Source: Paraburkholderia panacisoli
GTDB lineage: Bacteria; Pseudomonadota; Gammaproteobacteria; Burkholderiales; Burkholderiaceae
Direction: 5' to 3'
NCBI RefSeq assembly: GCF_008369935.1
Contig: NZ_VTUZ01000009.1
Location: forward strand, 225,788-289,787
Length of the DNA: 64,000 nucleotides
A model generated the notes under the pieces. It had not been told where the DNA came from, did no database searches, and saw only the letters and a program-made list of their open reading frames with translations. The stretch's first letter is position 1; each line of letters begins with the position of its first letter. Shown here in pieces: positions 8,813 through 17,971 of this stretch. Both the position numbers and the translations under genes were made by a program.

Positions 8813-9609
8813 ATGACGAAGCTCTTTGCGGATTTATCGGGCAAGGTTGCCCTTGTGACGGGTGCAGCAAGCGGATTGGGAAAAGAAATCGCACTCGCAA
8901 TGGCGCGTTCGGGTGCGACGGTTGGCGTCGCTGACCTAAACCTTGAAGGCGCCAATTCGGCTACCCAGCAGATTCGGGAGCATGGTGGCCGGGCGCTCGG
9001 AGTGCTCATGGATGTCACCTCCGAAGGCGCTGTCAATGCCGGGGTCGACGATGTCGTGAAAGAATTTGGCTCTCTGGACATTCTTGTATCGAATGCCGGA
9101 ATTCAGATAGTCAGTTCCATAGTGGATTTCGCATATGCAGATTGGCGAAAGATGCAGGCAATTCACGTAGATGGCGCTTTCCTGACAACCAAGGCCGCTC
9201 TGCGGCACATGTACAAGGAGAACCGGGGGGAGTGGTCATTTATATGGGCTCCGTGCATTCGCACCTTGCATCGCCGCTGAAGTCAGCATACGTTAGTGCG
9301 AAACACGCGCTACTCGGCCTATCGCGGACGTTGGCCAAGGAAGGTGCCGCACACAACGTCCGGTCGCACGTAATCTGCCCCGGATTCGTTCGGACACCCC
9401 TGGTTGACAAACAAATTCCAGAGCAGGCAAAGGAGCTCGGATTGAGCGAAGATGAAGTCATCCGGAACGTGATGTTGGGCGGTACGGTCGACGGCATATT
9501 TACGACAGTCGAAGACATCGCGGAGATGACTCTTTACCTGGCTGCGTTTCCAACTGCCGCGCTGACGGGGCAATCTTTCGTCGTTAGTCACGGATGGTTC
9601 ATGCAATAG
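8813..9609 (+). pseudogene. bdhA: 3-hydroxybutyrate dehydrogenase (SDR), split by a one-base frameshift
   Basis: An SDR-fold oxidoreductase expected to interconvert (R)-3-hydroxybutyrate and acetoacetate with NAD. The first frame has the cofactor motif TGAASGLG (residues 17-24) and the NAG motif (VSNAGIQ). After a run of six G at 9225-9230 the remaining domain lies one frame away: VVIYMGSVHSH, the catalytic YVSAK and the family's C-terminal signature VVSHGWFMQ. Adding one G restores a single ~265-residue protein. The first frame as written terminates at 9280. The loss is in a homopolymer, so a sequencing error or slippage-based variation must be considered. It directly precedes the CoA transferase gene, its natural metabolic partner. 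Confidence 0.85.
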
Positions 9610-9663
9610 GCCTTGAAACATTTAGCGCCGGAGCCACGACTCCATGGTGCGTTTGGAGACATC

Positions 9664-11655
9664 ATGACCGCAGGCTTTCAACATCCCTTCCCCGCGTCGG
9701 CAAGTAGTGTCGCGCGAGGCAAAATCGTTAGCGCGCAACAAGCCGTCAGGCTGATTCGCCCGGGCAACACCGTGGCAACTGGTGGCTTTGTGGGCATCGG
9801 GTTTGCGGAGGAAGTCGCCATCGCGCTGGAGCAGCTGTTCCTTGACTCCAGCGGGAGCGAAAGCGACGCGCCTCGAGACTTGACGCTGGTCTATGCGGGC
9901 GGTCAAGGCGACGGAGCCCGTAAAGGCCTGAACCACCTTGCCCACGAAGGTCTCGTTCGGCGGGTTATCGGTGGCCATTGGGGACTTGTTCCTGGTCTTC
10001 AACGCCTGGCTGTTGAGGGCCTCATCGAAGCCTATAACCTGCCGCAGGGAGTTATCTCCCAACTGTTTCGGGATATCGCTGCTCATCGACCAGGTCACTT
10101 GTCCACAGTCGGACTCGGTACCTTCGTCGACCCGCGCAACGGTGGCGGCAAGCTCAACGCCCGGACAACGGAGGACCTGGTCAGCCTGATATCAGTTAAC
10201 GGTGCTGACTGTCTTCTGTACAAGACTTTTCCGGTCGACGTCGCCATCGTGCGCGGTACTACCGCCGATGCGAACGGGAACGTGACGATGGAGAAGGAGG
10301 CGCTCACCCTCGAGTCACTTGCAATCGCAATGGCCGCACGCAACTCTGGTGGCATCGTGATAGTTCAGGTCGAGCGCATCGCCGAAACCGGAACGTTGAA
10401 TCCTAGACAGGTCAAGATTCCGGGGATTCTGGTCGATTGCGTCGTGGTCGCAAAACAGCAAAACCACTGGCAAACCTTCGCAGAGCCGTACAGTCCGGGC
10501 TTTGCGAGCGAACTTCGCATAGCGACAAGTTCGATTCCGGCCATGGCACTGACCGAGCGAAAAATCATCGCACGGCGCGCCTCGTTCGAGTTGATGGCCA
10601 ATAGCGTGGTGAATCTCGGGATTGGGATGCCTGAGGGTATCGCGAGCGTCGCCAACGAGGAAAAGGTGTGTGACCTGTTCACGATGACAACGGAGCCGGG
10701 AGTCATTGGAGGCATCCCCGCCGGGGGCCTGAATTTCGGTGCGGCGACTAATACCGATGCCATCATCGACCAGCCCTACCAGTTCGACTTCTATGACGGT
10801 GGCGGCCTAGACATTGCATTTCTCGGGCTCGCGCAAGTGGACCGGGAAGGCAATCTCAACGTCAGCAAGTTTGGTCCCAAGCTCGCCGGCGCGGGAGGCT
10901 TCATCAACATCTCACAGGCAGCGAAGAGGGTCGTCTTTGTCGGCACGTTCAACGCGGGAAAGCTCGACGTGGATATCAAGGACGGGCGCCTGCAGATTCG
11001 CCAGGATGGCACTTGTCAAAAGTTCGTCGACGCAGTGGAACATCGAACCTTCGGCGGTCGTTACGCCATCGAACGTCAACAGCCCGTGCTGTACATCACG
11101 GAGCGATGCGTCTTTACCCTGACGAGAGACGGGCTCGAACTAGTCGAGATTGCACCCGGGGTCGACCTCCAGAGAGACATCGTTTCCCAGATGGGGTTCG
11201 CACCCGTCATGAAATCGCCGCCGCGTCTCATGGACGCCCGCATTTTCGAAAGCAAGCCGATGGGCCTGCGAAGCGTGCTTTTGCGATTGAGGCTTCGTGA
11301 CCGGTTCAGCTACGACGCGGACAAAAATATCCTTTTCATCAACTTCGAAGGACACAAGGTTGCGACTGAAGTGGATGTGGATGCTATCCGCACCGAGGTT
11401 GAGTTAGTGCTCTCCGGTCTCAAGGAAAAGCCTCACGCTATCGTGAACTACGACAACTTTTCGATAGCCCCGGAGGTCATCGACGCCTATTCGGATATGG
11501 TGACCCGGCTGGTCTCGCGCTTTTACTCGGATGTGACCCGATACACCACGAGCAGTTTTCTTCGAATGAAATTAGGTGATGCGCTGCACAGGCGCAACGT
11601 CGCGACCTATATCTACGAAACCCCCGAAGAGGTAACCGCGTACGAGTCGCGTTAG
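9664..11655 (+). CDS. Acyl-CoA:acetate/3-ketoacid CoA transferase with C-terminal extension
   Basis: A 663-residue family I CoA transferase in which the alpha- and beta-type halves are fused, as in YdiF/AtoDA-like enzymes. Residues ~15-290 form the first half, and the second holds the catalytic glutamate E344 in TTEPGVIGGIPAGG. In context it would activate acetoacetate released by 3-hydroxybutyrate dehydrogenase to acetoacetyl-CoA. Beyond the catalytic part (about residue 530) there is an extra ~130-residue segment (FSYDADKNILFINFEGHKV onward, ending near TYIYETPEEV) not needed for catalysis. I chose ATG 9664 (GGAGA upstream) over a TTG at 9613 that lies almost on the bdhA stop. Confidence 0.8.
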   Translation: MTAGFQHPFPASASSVARGKIVSAQQAVRLIRPGNTVATGGFVGIGFAEEVAIALEQLFLDSSGSESDAPRDLTLVYAGGQGDGARKGLNHLAHEGLVRRVIGGHWGLVPGLQRLAVEGLIEAYNLPQGVISQLFRDIAAHRPGHLSTVGLGTFVDPRNGGGKLNARTTEDLVSLISVNGADCLLYKTFPVDVAIVRGTTADANGNVTMEKEALTLESLAIAMAARNSGGIVIVQVERIAETGTLNPRQVKIPGILVDCVVVAKQQNHWQTFAEPYSPGFASELRIATSSIPAMALTERKIIARRASFELMANSVVNLGIGMPEGIASVANEEKVCDLFTMTTEPGVIGGIPAGGLNFGAATNTDAIIDQPYQFDFYDGGGLDIAFLGLAQVDREGNLNVSKFGPKLAGAGGFINISQAAKRVVFVGTFNAGKLDVDIKDGRLQIRQDGTCQKFVDAVEHRTFGGRYAIERQQPVLYITERCVFTLTRDGLELVEIAPGVDLQRDIVSQMGFAPVMKSPPRLMDARIFESKPMGLRSVLLRLRLRDRFSYDADKNILFINFEGHKVATEVDVDAIRTEVELVLSGLKEKPHAIVNYDNFSIAPEVIDAYSDMVTRLVSRFYSDVTRYTTSSFLRMKLGDALHRRNVATYIYETPEEVTAYESR

Positions 11656-11752
11656 CAGCCGGCCCCTTCTCCGTTTGCCTTGACTATCAGGCTTTTGCGC
11701 CAGGACGTTTTCGTACACGCAGGCAGCTATTTCCCCACGTTCCGTTTGGTTT

Positions 11753-11774
11753 GTCCCGGTCTTCCAACCGGGAC
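11753..11774. terminator. Hairpin between CoA transferase and phasin genes
   Basis: GTCCCGGT and ACCGGGAC form a perfect 8-bp stem with a 6-base loop in the gap between two converging genes. There is no clear T run on either strand, so it may be a weak or bidirectional terminator. Confidence 0.4.
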
Positions 11775-11865
11775 TCGCCCCCTGCTACTCGACCTGGAGC
11801 TTGCATCGTCGTGCTCGTCGCGAGCTTTCTCACCACACTGTTAGGTCTCCAGGCGCGAGCAAGTA

Positions 11866-12372
11866 CTACGCTTCGATGACAGCAGTTTCAACTGTCTTTT
11901 TAGTCGCCTTCGTGGCAGTCTCATACGCAGCGCTAGCTGACTGGCCCGCTGCACCAAGACTCGACTTCCAGATGGCCAGAATCGCGTCGCCGCCCGGCAG
12001 CGTATGTTTCGCCATGTTGTCGAACCACGCCTTCGCGTCGAATGAAGGCTGTTTGAACACGGCTTTGGCCGCCGCCTCGAACTCAGCTTGGCTGCTCGAC
12101 ACGATTTCTTTCACATGCGTCCAATAGGCCTGGGTCTTTTGAACACCGGCGCGCAGCTGGTTTTCCTGAACTGCAAAAGCTGCTTGCGGCGCATTGCTAA
12201 TGAGGGATTTGGCAACGAGTTCCTGCGCCTCTGCAAGCGTCGTCTTGACCGTCTGCGCATTGAGCTCAACAAGCTTTTCGAACCCCTGAAAAGCCTTGTT
12301 CGCAAGACCGAAAGTTGTGTCGAGGCTTGCCTTGGCTGCAGTAATCGTTTGTTCCGGGATGAAGCTGTTCAT
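11866..12372 (-). CDS. phaP: Phasin (PHB granule-associated protein)
   Basis: A 168-residue, alanine/lysine-rich, cysteine-free amphipathic protein of the phasin family: IPEQTITAAKASLDTTFGLA at the N-terminus, FEKLVELNAQTVKTTLAEA in the core and YETATKATKKTVETAVIEA at the end. Phasins coat polyhydroxybutyrate granules in the cytoplasm. GGGAG precedes the ATG. It converges with the 3-hydroxybutyrate/CoA-transferase unit, so this 8.8-12.4 kb section forms a PHB-metabolism neighbourhood. Confidence 0.9.
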   Translation of the reverse strand: MNSFIPEQTITAAKASLDTTFGLANKAFQGFEKLVELNAQTVKTTLAEAQELVAKSLISNAPQAAFAVQENQLRAGVQKTQAYWTHVKEIVSSSQAEFEAAAKAVFKQPSFDAKAWFDNMAKHTLPGGDAILAIWKSSLGAAGQSASAAYETATKATKKTVETAVIEA

Positions 12373-12652
12373 GTTCGACTCCCAAAAAAAGTAGGGCCGG
12401 TTGTCGCCCGATTGACATGCTGCATCGCAGCAATATGGGTTCCATCATAGCCGCAAACTCGTTGATGTCAAATTATTATTTTGCGCACCCACCACACTTT
12501 ATCGCGCCTCCATTCCTTGTGCAGTATGAATCTTTGCCCTTTCATTGCAATAGAAAGACGCATTGTTTCTGGCGCTTTCTATTTTTGCTGCGCCGCAACA
12601 GTGTGGGTGCATACTTGAGGCACCGCAACATACATGTGCCTTTGGAGATGCA

Positions 12653-13410
12653 ATGAAAAGCCTTGAACTCACGCCGCCGTCGGCAACACTTCTCGTTCTT
12701 GAACCACTTCGCGCGGCAGCCGACTACGTCGCCGGTATGGCCCCGCTGGCTGTCCCGCTGCCGCGCGGGGACGGTCATCCAGTCCTCGTATTTCCCGGCC
12801 TAGGTGTCAGCGGGGCCGCGACGTCGGACCTGCGCAATCGCCTGCAGCAACTGGGCTTCGAAGTCCACGATTGGGAACAGGGTGTCAATTTTGGACCGGG
12901 TGCCGACCGTGACCCGATGCTCGAACGTCTGGGTGACCATCTGCGGCAGATACATGCGTTGCATCGGCGTTCGGTTTCTCTGCTCGGCTGGAGCTTTGGC
13001 GGCGTCTACGCCCGTCAGTTGGCCGCGAAATCACGCTGGCGACACCTGTTGCCGACAACTCGGACGCCACTCACGCCGGATGGCTGCTGAACATGTTGAG
13101 CAGCGGGGTAACTCCAATAAGCCATACTTCGACGCGACGCTCCGAAACCGTTGCCTCTGTCCCATGCGCTTCGGTCTATTCGAAAACGGACGGAATTGTT
13201 GCGTGGGAAGGATGCGTCTCGATTGATTCACGGAATCACCGCAACATCGAGGTCGCGGACGTAAGCCATCTAGGCATGGTTCATCATCCGGAAGTGTTGC
13301 GCGTGGTGGCGGACCTCCTCACCCAGCATCGGGGCCGTCCTGGGCAGGCGATAATGCGGGCCGCAGGTCGAAAGTGTCTTCGGGCGCGACATCACCTTAG
13401 AACATCGTGA
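12653..13410 (+). pseudogene. Alpha/beta hydrolase pseudogene
   Basis: The first frame (ATG with GGAGAT upstream) covers the N-terminal half: PVLVFPGLGVSG and the nucleophile elbow LLGWSFGGVYARQLA. After about 13050 it turns into unrelated sequence and stops at 13090. The C-terminal part of the same family is readable in another frame from 13093: SVYSKTDGIVAWEGCVSID, then ADVSHLGMVHHPEVLRVVAD with the catalytic histidine. Roughly 60 residues between the two parts are missing, so this is a deletion plus frameshift. It is preceded by an unusually AT-rich upstream region (12440-12600). Confidence 0.7.
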
Positions 13411-13850
13411 GTACTGCCGGTGAAATGCCCGCGCCTCAAAATCTTCTCCACACTGCGCCGCCCGCCAACGGACGCTCAGCAGTTCAACTGCTGTCACCGT
13501 CTGGAGGCTGACAAATACGGATGCCGGACCGTCAGCCATGAATGCCGCTTTCAGGGCGACGAATTCTGCCCAGTAGGGCCAGCGTCGCGATCAGCGCCGT
13601 TCCCGATTTACCCGGGCGCAGCATCGCAGGCGCTTCGAATCGATACGCGCATCGATGCAGGACAGTCACGCATCGCGGTCCTCCTTGAACGACTTCGGAA
13701 CTGCTGACTCTAAAGAGGAGAGGCCGTTCGGCCTCACGTATGAGCCTCTGCGTATTGAACTCCATAGAAAGCGGACTCAGCGCTATTTGTCCATACCTCG
13801 TTGCGCCGTCGCTAGTCGTTCGAACCGGACTCGAGGCGAGGAGAATTCAA
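13411..13850. other. Intergenic stretch without a supportable gene
   Basis: About 440 bases between the hydrolase pseudogene and the interrupted Gly/Tyr-rich gene. Open frames are short, shadow-like and lack motifs. The last ~60 bases presumably hold the promoter of the gene at 13851. Confidence 0.45.
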
Positions 13851-13981
13851 ATGAACAGGTTCGTCCGTTTTCTGGTCACTGCCGCGCTTGGTGCGGGGGC
13901 GGCCAGCTTCGCGCAGGCGGGTGGTGTGTCTGTAGGCGTCGGCATCGGTGTACCGGGCCCCGTGTATGTCGGCCCGCCGGT

Positions 13982-13987
13982 TATCTA
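13982..13987. repeat. Target-site duplication, left copy (TATCTA)
   Basis: TATCTA at 13982-13987 is repeated at 15470-15475, directly flanking the inverted repeats of the IS5-family element. The identity shows transposition into the host gene without later deletion. Confidence 0.85.
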
Positions 13988-15469
13988 GTCGGCCCTGAAC
14001 AATTCGTTTCTCGTTGCACCGGCGTCACGCCGTCACGTCGGCAGCAATGCAGCAGTTGAGCAAAGCAGCGAGAACGAAGACGCAAAAAAGCCGCAGCTTC
14101 CTCAGGATCATCCGGAGGTTGTGGCCAGCGCCGCACAGTACAGCATGCATTGCATCGCCGAGCGCGCCTTTGAGCCAATTGCGATCAAGTTTTCCGTCCG
14201 TCTTCATGTGTCCGATAGCGGGCTCGATTGCACTTCGCCGCTTGATCATCGCGTGTAGTCCGCGTGTGATGCCCCGCCGCAAGCCGGGGTGGTAGATCCT
14301 CACGCCGTCGATAGCGACACCCTTGTATCCACGATCGACGATGGCGACTTCCGGCGTGGCGTCGCACAGGATTGCCGCCTGTTCCAGCGCTTCAGCCAGC
14401 GTATGACCGTCGTACGGATTGCCCGGCATCGAGCGCATGCCAACTACCAGTCCTTCCTTGTGTGTCGTCGTGATCGACACTTTCACCCCGAATTCGTACG
14501 GTTTTCGGGCCTTGCCCTTGGCCAGGCACTCGACTTCCGGCGCGTGTAGTGCGTAGAGCTTGTTCCTGTCTTTCGGTTTCTGCGCGAGGATGCGCTTTGT
14601 TCGGCCTATCAGCTCCTGCAACGCAGTGCGGGCATGATCGGCTACCGAGTCGAGTTGCCGCTCGACGTCACGCATCACCCGTCCAACGCGTGAGCGTAGT
14701 GTGCGCAACGCTTTCCTCATGCGCTTGTACTGCTTCGCGTGAGCGTAGCGGCCAATCTGCAGCCCCAGGCGTGGCGCCTCGCGGTTGTAGTTCTGCCGCA
14801 GCTTCAGGCCGTGCCGTGCAGCAGCCTTTACCAGATGTTCGCGACACCGCTCAAGCAGGCGGGAATCAGTCGGATGCGTGATCGCCTTCTCCATGACAGT
14901 CGTATCAACAATCACACGCTTCACGCTCGCGGCCTTGATCACGCCGGCGCGTTTAGCTGCATCGATCGTCTCGGCCAGCAACTCTTCAATGCCGGCTTCA
15001 CCCAGCCGCTTGCGCCAGCGTGTCAGGCTCGATGGGTCGATAGGCGGTTCGGTCTGCAGGTACGTTTCGCCCGTAAATACCTGCCAGTAGGGGTTCTCCA
15101 CCCATTGCCAGACGACCTCTTCGTCGGACAGGTCAAAAGCGTGTTGCAGGTAGAGCAACCCCGCAATCAGGCGCAGTGACGTCGCAGGTCGACCCTTGCT
15201 TGAGACGAAGCTGCCGCTCATCGATGCGCCCAATCGTTCCCAGTTGATCAGCTCGGCCAAGCCGACCAATGGGTGCTTCAGGTTGATCTGTTCGCGCAGC
15301 GGTTGCCGGAAGAAATCTCCCTCCGTCACAGGCGTCTTCGGACCCATCTGCACCTCGTCGAAAAATGCAGGATTCTCACCTTAATGTGCCAGGTTCCTGC
15401 AATTTCCACAACCGAATTTCAGACTCAAAGCCTCACCCCGCAAGGCTTTGAAGATTGTTCAGGTCCGAC
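13988..15469. mobile_element. Complete IS5-family insertion sequence (1482 bp)
   Basis: The ends are near-perfect inverted repeats: GTCGGCCCTGAACAAT on the left and GTCGGACCTGAACAAT on the complementary strand of the right end (one mismatch in 16). The element encodes one transposase on the minus strand that nearly fills it, and it is flanked by the 6-bp direct duplication TATCTA. The structure is intact, so the element may still be mobile. Confidence 0.88.
14025..15353 (-). CDS. IS5-family transposase
   Basis: A 442-residue DDE transposase. The N-terminal DUF772-type region reads LRLIAGLLYLQHAFDLSDEE and TEPPIDPSSLTRWRKRLGE. The first catalytic aspartate lies in VIVDTTVMEKAI, the second in VAIVDRGYKG, and the glutamate in SAIEPAIGHMKTDGK. 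The C-terminus is hydrophobic and cysteine-containing. Start is GTG 15353, or an in-frame ATG two codons later (15347). No frameshift or internal stop is visible. Confidence 0.9.
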   Translation of the reverse strand: MQMGPKTPVTEGDFFRQPLREQINLKHPLVGLAELINWERLGASMSGSFVSSKGRPATSLRLIAGLLYLQHAFDLSDEEVVWQWVENPYWQVFTGETYLQTEPPIDPSSLTRWRKRLGEAGIEELLAETIDAAKRAGVIKAASVKRVIVDTTVMEKAITHPTDSRLLERCREHLVKAAARHGLKLRQNYNREAPRLGLQIGRYAHAKQYKRMRKALRTLRSRVGRVMRDVERQLDSVADHARTALQELIGRTKRILAQKPKDRNKLYALHAPEVECLAKGKARKPYEFGVKVSITTTHKEGLVVGMRSMPGNPYDGHTLAEALEQAAILCDATPEVAIVDRGYKGVAIDGVRIYHPGLRRGITRGLHAMIKRRSAIEPAIGHMKTDGKLDRNWLKGALGDAMHAVLCGAGHNLRMILRKLRLFCVFVLAALLNCCIAADVTA

Positions 15470-15559
15470 TATCTATGCGCCACCGCCCGTCATCTACGGG
15501 CCGCCGGTGATATATGGACCGCGCCCCTGGCCCGGATACTATGGCTACCCCTACTGGTA

Positions 15560-15715
15560 CGGCGGATATCGAGGTTATTACGGCCGCGGTTACTACGGCC
15601 CTCGTTACTATGGACGTGGTTACTACGGCCGTGGGTACTACGGCCGCGGTTACTACGGCCCTAGTTACTACGGCCGCGGGTACTATGGACGTGGCTACTA
15701 TGGGCATCGCGGGTG
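15560..15715 (+). repeat. Tandem 12-15 bp repeats coding GYYGRGYYG units
   Basis: The 3' part of the interrupted secreted protein gene repeats units such as GGCCGCGGTTACTAC with small variations (Arg/Pro/Ser at the variable position). It encodes about ten GYYG-x blocks. Such low-complexity DNA can gain or lose units by slippage. Confidence 0.7.
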
Positions 15716-15943
15716 GCGCCATTAGAGCGCACGCGTGACTGTTTCCGTGAACACTATCTGGCGCCCGGGCTGACGGGGCTTCACCTGCTCAGTTATGCTC
15801 ACAGTAGTTCGACGCGTACCACGACCAACACCCGGGCAGAATAGCGGAAGCGCGCCTCGACACCATCGAGTCGCAGTAACACACGTCTCCTGGGCCGGCT
15901 GTCGGCTTCAGCTATCGCCGGCACAATCGAAGGACCTATCCCA

Positions 15944-16240
15944 TTGACCTCAGAACATGACCGCACGCCCAGCGTACAAGACGACTTTCTGCAGACGCTC
16001 GTAAGGGACAAGACCACCGTAAATGTGTTCCTCGTGAACGGCATCAGACTGAGTGGTCAACTGGCCGCCTTTGACCAGTTTGCCGTTCTGCTGGAGTCTG
16101 GTCCAGCCGCCGTGCAACTCGTATTCAAACATGCCATTTCGACCGTGATGCCGGCCAATGGCACGGGCCCGGCACGCGACCCGACCGGGGCGCCGGTGAG
16201 TGGCGACAAGCCGAATCACTCGCGAGCTCGCGTCCGATGA
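15944..16240 (+). CDS. hfq: Hfq-family RNA chaperone (extra or atypical copy)
   Basis: A 98-residue Sm-like protein. Residues 12-50 (QDDFLQTLVRDKTTVNVFLV, then NGIRLSGQLAAFDQFAVLL) form Sm1, and QLVFKHAISTVMP (58-70) forms Sm2 with the distinctive KH pair. The N-terminus is acidic and the tail is a short basic extension. The usual YKH is FKH here. It is not next to hflX/der genes, where the housekeeping hfq normally sits, so this is probably a second, divergent copy. The only plausible start in frame is TTG 15944, with AAGGA upstream, implying low translation. Confidence 0.8.
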   Translation: MTSEHDRTPSVQDDFLQTLVRDKTTVNVFLVNGIRLSGQLAAFDQFAVLLESGPAAVQLVFKHAISTVMPANGTGPARDPTGAPVSGDKPNHSRARVR

Positions 16241-16534
16241 GTACCACCATGACATGCTGCGGCCTACGCTTCACCTACGCATAGCCACGCGACGTCTACG
16301 TCGTGAAGGTCAGAAAGGCGCTCACAATCCGTACTCTTCGGAACGGTAACTCCGGCGCGCCAAAGGGTCACGTCGCGTCCGGTACACCGACCGACCTGGC
16401 CACCCGACCGGAAGTAACCTTTGCGCGCTTGATGGTCATGTCCAGCCGTGCCGCGAAGGCCCGCCTGGAGCCGTTGTGTTTGAGTGTGCCTTGCAGATGT
16501 ACATCAAGATTCAGACGACGACTCATGGCGCGGA

Positions 16535-16633
16535 ATGCTCCGTGTCGCCACGAAGGCCGCATCAGAGGTGACCAAGGCAGCTGACCAGGCAGTCGAGAAT
16601 GCGACAAAGTCGAAGGCGGTGAAGAAACGTTGA
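16535..16633 (+). other. Short alanine/lysine-rich tail, possibly a phasin or histone-like remnant
   Basis: A 32-codon frame translates as MLRVATKAASEVTKAADQAV and continues ENATKSKAVKKR before the stop. Composition and the ending resemble C-termini of phasins or H1-like proteins. No N-terminal part is recognisable upstream, so it is probably a gene end left by a deletion. Confidence 0.3.
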
Positions 16634-16823
16634 ACCCGCCGTGGTCGCGCCGCGCGGCGAGCTGACCGCTTGGCCACACCGCGCTATGGCTGCTGTCGGA
16701 CAAGCCCTCTTCTCGTGTGCGCTGGTCGTTCATTCCGACGCACGTGATGTCCACCCACGTTTGTTATCCGGCTCACGTCCGAAACCAGCACACCCGGGAA
16801 GACCGTGTCACGGCGCGTTGTTG

Positions 16824-16850
16824 AAAAGGACTGGTCCGCTTCGGCGGACC
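16824..16850 (-). terminator. Rho-independent terminator of the cold-shock gene
   Basis: On the minus strand GGTCCGC and GCGGACC pair around a CGAA tetraloop, followed by CCAGTCCTTTT. It lies about 30 bases after the cold-shock gene stop and fits a standard terminator. Confidence 0.65.
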
Positions 16851-16882
16851 GGTCCCTACGCGACAGCGAGTTCGGTGAGGTG

Positions 16883-17086
16883 TCAGATTGGCTGTATGTT
16901 CGCCGCCTGCTTGCCCTTCGGACCTTGCTTGACTTCGAAGCTCACCTTTTGCCCGTCCTTGAGAGACTTGAAGCCCTCCGCCTTCACCTCCGAAAAATGA
17001 GCAAACAGGTCTTCGCCACCCTCATCCGGCGTGATGAAACCAAAACCCTTTGCGTCGTTAAACCACTTCACGGTACCCGTTGCCAT
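16883..17086 (-). CDS. cspA: Cold-shock domain protein (CspA family)
   Basis: A 67-residue single cold-shock domain. RNP1 is KGFGFI (13-18) and RNP2 is DLFAHF (26-31); the protein opens MATGTVKWFNDAKG, typical of beta-proteobacterial Csp proteins, and binds single-stranded nucleic acid. The ATG at 17086 has AGGA upstream. About 150 bases of gene-free DNA precede it and could hold the long structured leader usual for csp genes; a terminator hairpin follows. Confidence 0.95.
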   Translation of the reverse strand: MATGTVKWFNDAKGFGFITPDEGGEDLFAHFSEVKAEGFKSLKDGQKVSFEVKQGPKGKQAANIQPI

Positions 17087-17437
17087 TTTCCTGACCCTAT
17101 TCAAAGACCGATGTGTTGTAAAACGCGACGGTGGACCGCCGCACACGCACACGTTTTTAACAGAGGAGAATGCTCTGAACAATTGGCGTTTCCGACAGGT
17201 GGGTCGCGGACATACCAACAGCTTGTGCGCTCGCTAACAGTGCTGTTGGCTGCAATGAAGCAGAATGTCATTCCAGGAGTCGGCCGGCGCTGGTCGCGTC
17301 AGCACTTACAAGAAGTTACGCGGGAAACCGCATGTTTTCCCTTATCGTCGCTTGGATTGGCCACAATTCCTTTTTCAAACCAGCGCTCGCACGATGGGTT
17401 TGGACTCCATAACACAACTTGCAGGGATGACACGGTC

Positions 17438-17719
17438 ATGGAAGCAAAAGACTATGACGGCAGCTCTTCGACGCATCGTGCTCATAGGCACCCCGTGACG
17501 CTGAGCGCGCAGGAGCTCGCGACGCTCTTGCGCCTGCGCAATGCGTCGGCCGAGACGAACGCAGTAACGCCGGACGTCATCGCCCTGCAAGCAGCGGGGC
17601 TAGTCCATTTCATCGCGTCAGAAGACGGCGACGCCACGCTTGCGCTGACCGTAGACGGGAAGGTGCTGTTGCGGTTGCTTGGCGCCGAGCCAGCTGACCG
17701 CCCCCCTTATCCAAACTAA
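17438..17719 (+). CDS. Hypothetical protein (93 residues)
   Basis: The ATG follows a purine-rich AGGGA. The translation has an ordered central part: HPVTLSAQELATLLRLRNAS, VTPDVIALQAAGLVHFIASE, then LALTVDGKVLLRLLG, suggesting a small helical domain that alternates with strands. I do not recognise the family. It lies opposite a cupin gene with no obvious functional link. Confidence 0.55.
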   Translation: MEAKDYDGSSSTHRAHRHPVTLSAQELATLLRLRNASAETNAVTPDVIALQAAGLVHFIASEDGDATLALTVDGKVLLRLLGAEPADRPPYPN

Positions 17720-17971
17720 TGGGGCGAGTTGTCCCAGTGCCCTGCGCGGTTCGGCCCTCGGCTGGACAACATCAACTGTCAGGCGAGAAGCAAGACGCGC
17801 TTGCATAACGGTTAGAATAACTTATCGACCTCGTACCAGAAGCGGTTCTCGCCCGCTTCAGAGCAGCTCGACCATGGGATACAGCGCATCCATGGCTCGG
17901 ACTTACATCTTTTCGAGCATGACTTAACCTCGACGGCATGGGCTTGCGCCCCGGCCAACGAAACCACGACG

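Larger units (their letters stand above)
13851..15725 (+). pseudogene. Secreted Gly/Tyr-rich repeat protein gene interrupted by an IS
   Basis: The 5' part (13851-13987) starts with an ATG behind GAGGAG and encodes a signal peptide (MNRFVRFLVTAALGAGAASF, cleavage after AQA) followed by GGVSVGVGIGVPGPVYVGPP. The 3' part resumes at 15476. Removing the IS and one copy of the target duplication gives a perfectly continuous frame running VGPPVI-YAPPPVIYGPP, then YYGYPYWYGGYRG and a long series of GYYGRGYYGR-type repeats ending HRGWRH. The rebuilt protein is about 130 residues, glycine/tyrosine/arginine rich and exported. As it stands the gene is disrupted: the 5' frame ends at the TAG created at the left IS junction. 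Confidence 0.85.

Noticed and set aside
15560..15715. CRISPR-like array
   Set aside because: The repeats are 12-15 bp, contiguous, in frame and coding for GYYGR blocks; there are no spacers.
16805..17437. Long upstream extension of the 93-residue protein at 17438
   Set aside because: The extension runs antisense through the cold-shock gene; the ATG at 17438 has a plausible ribosome site and the ordered sequence starts there.
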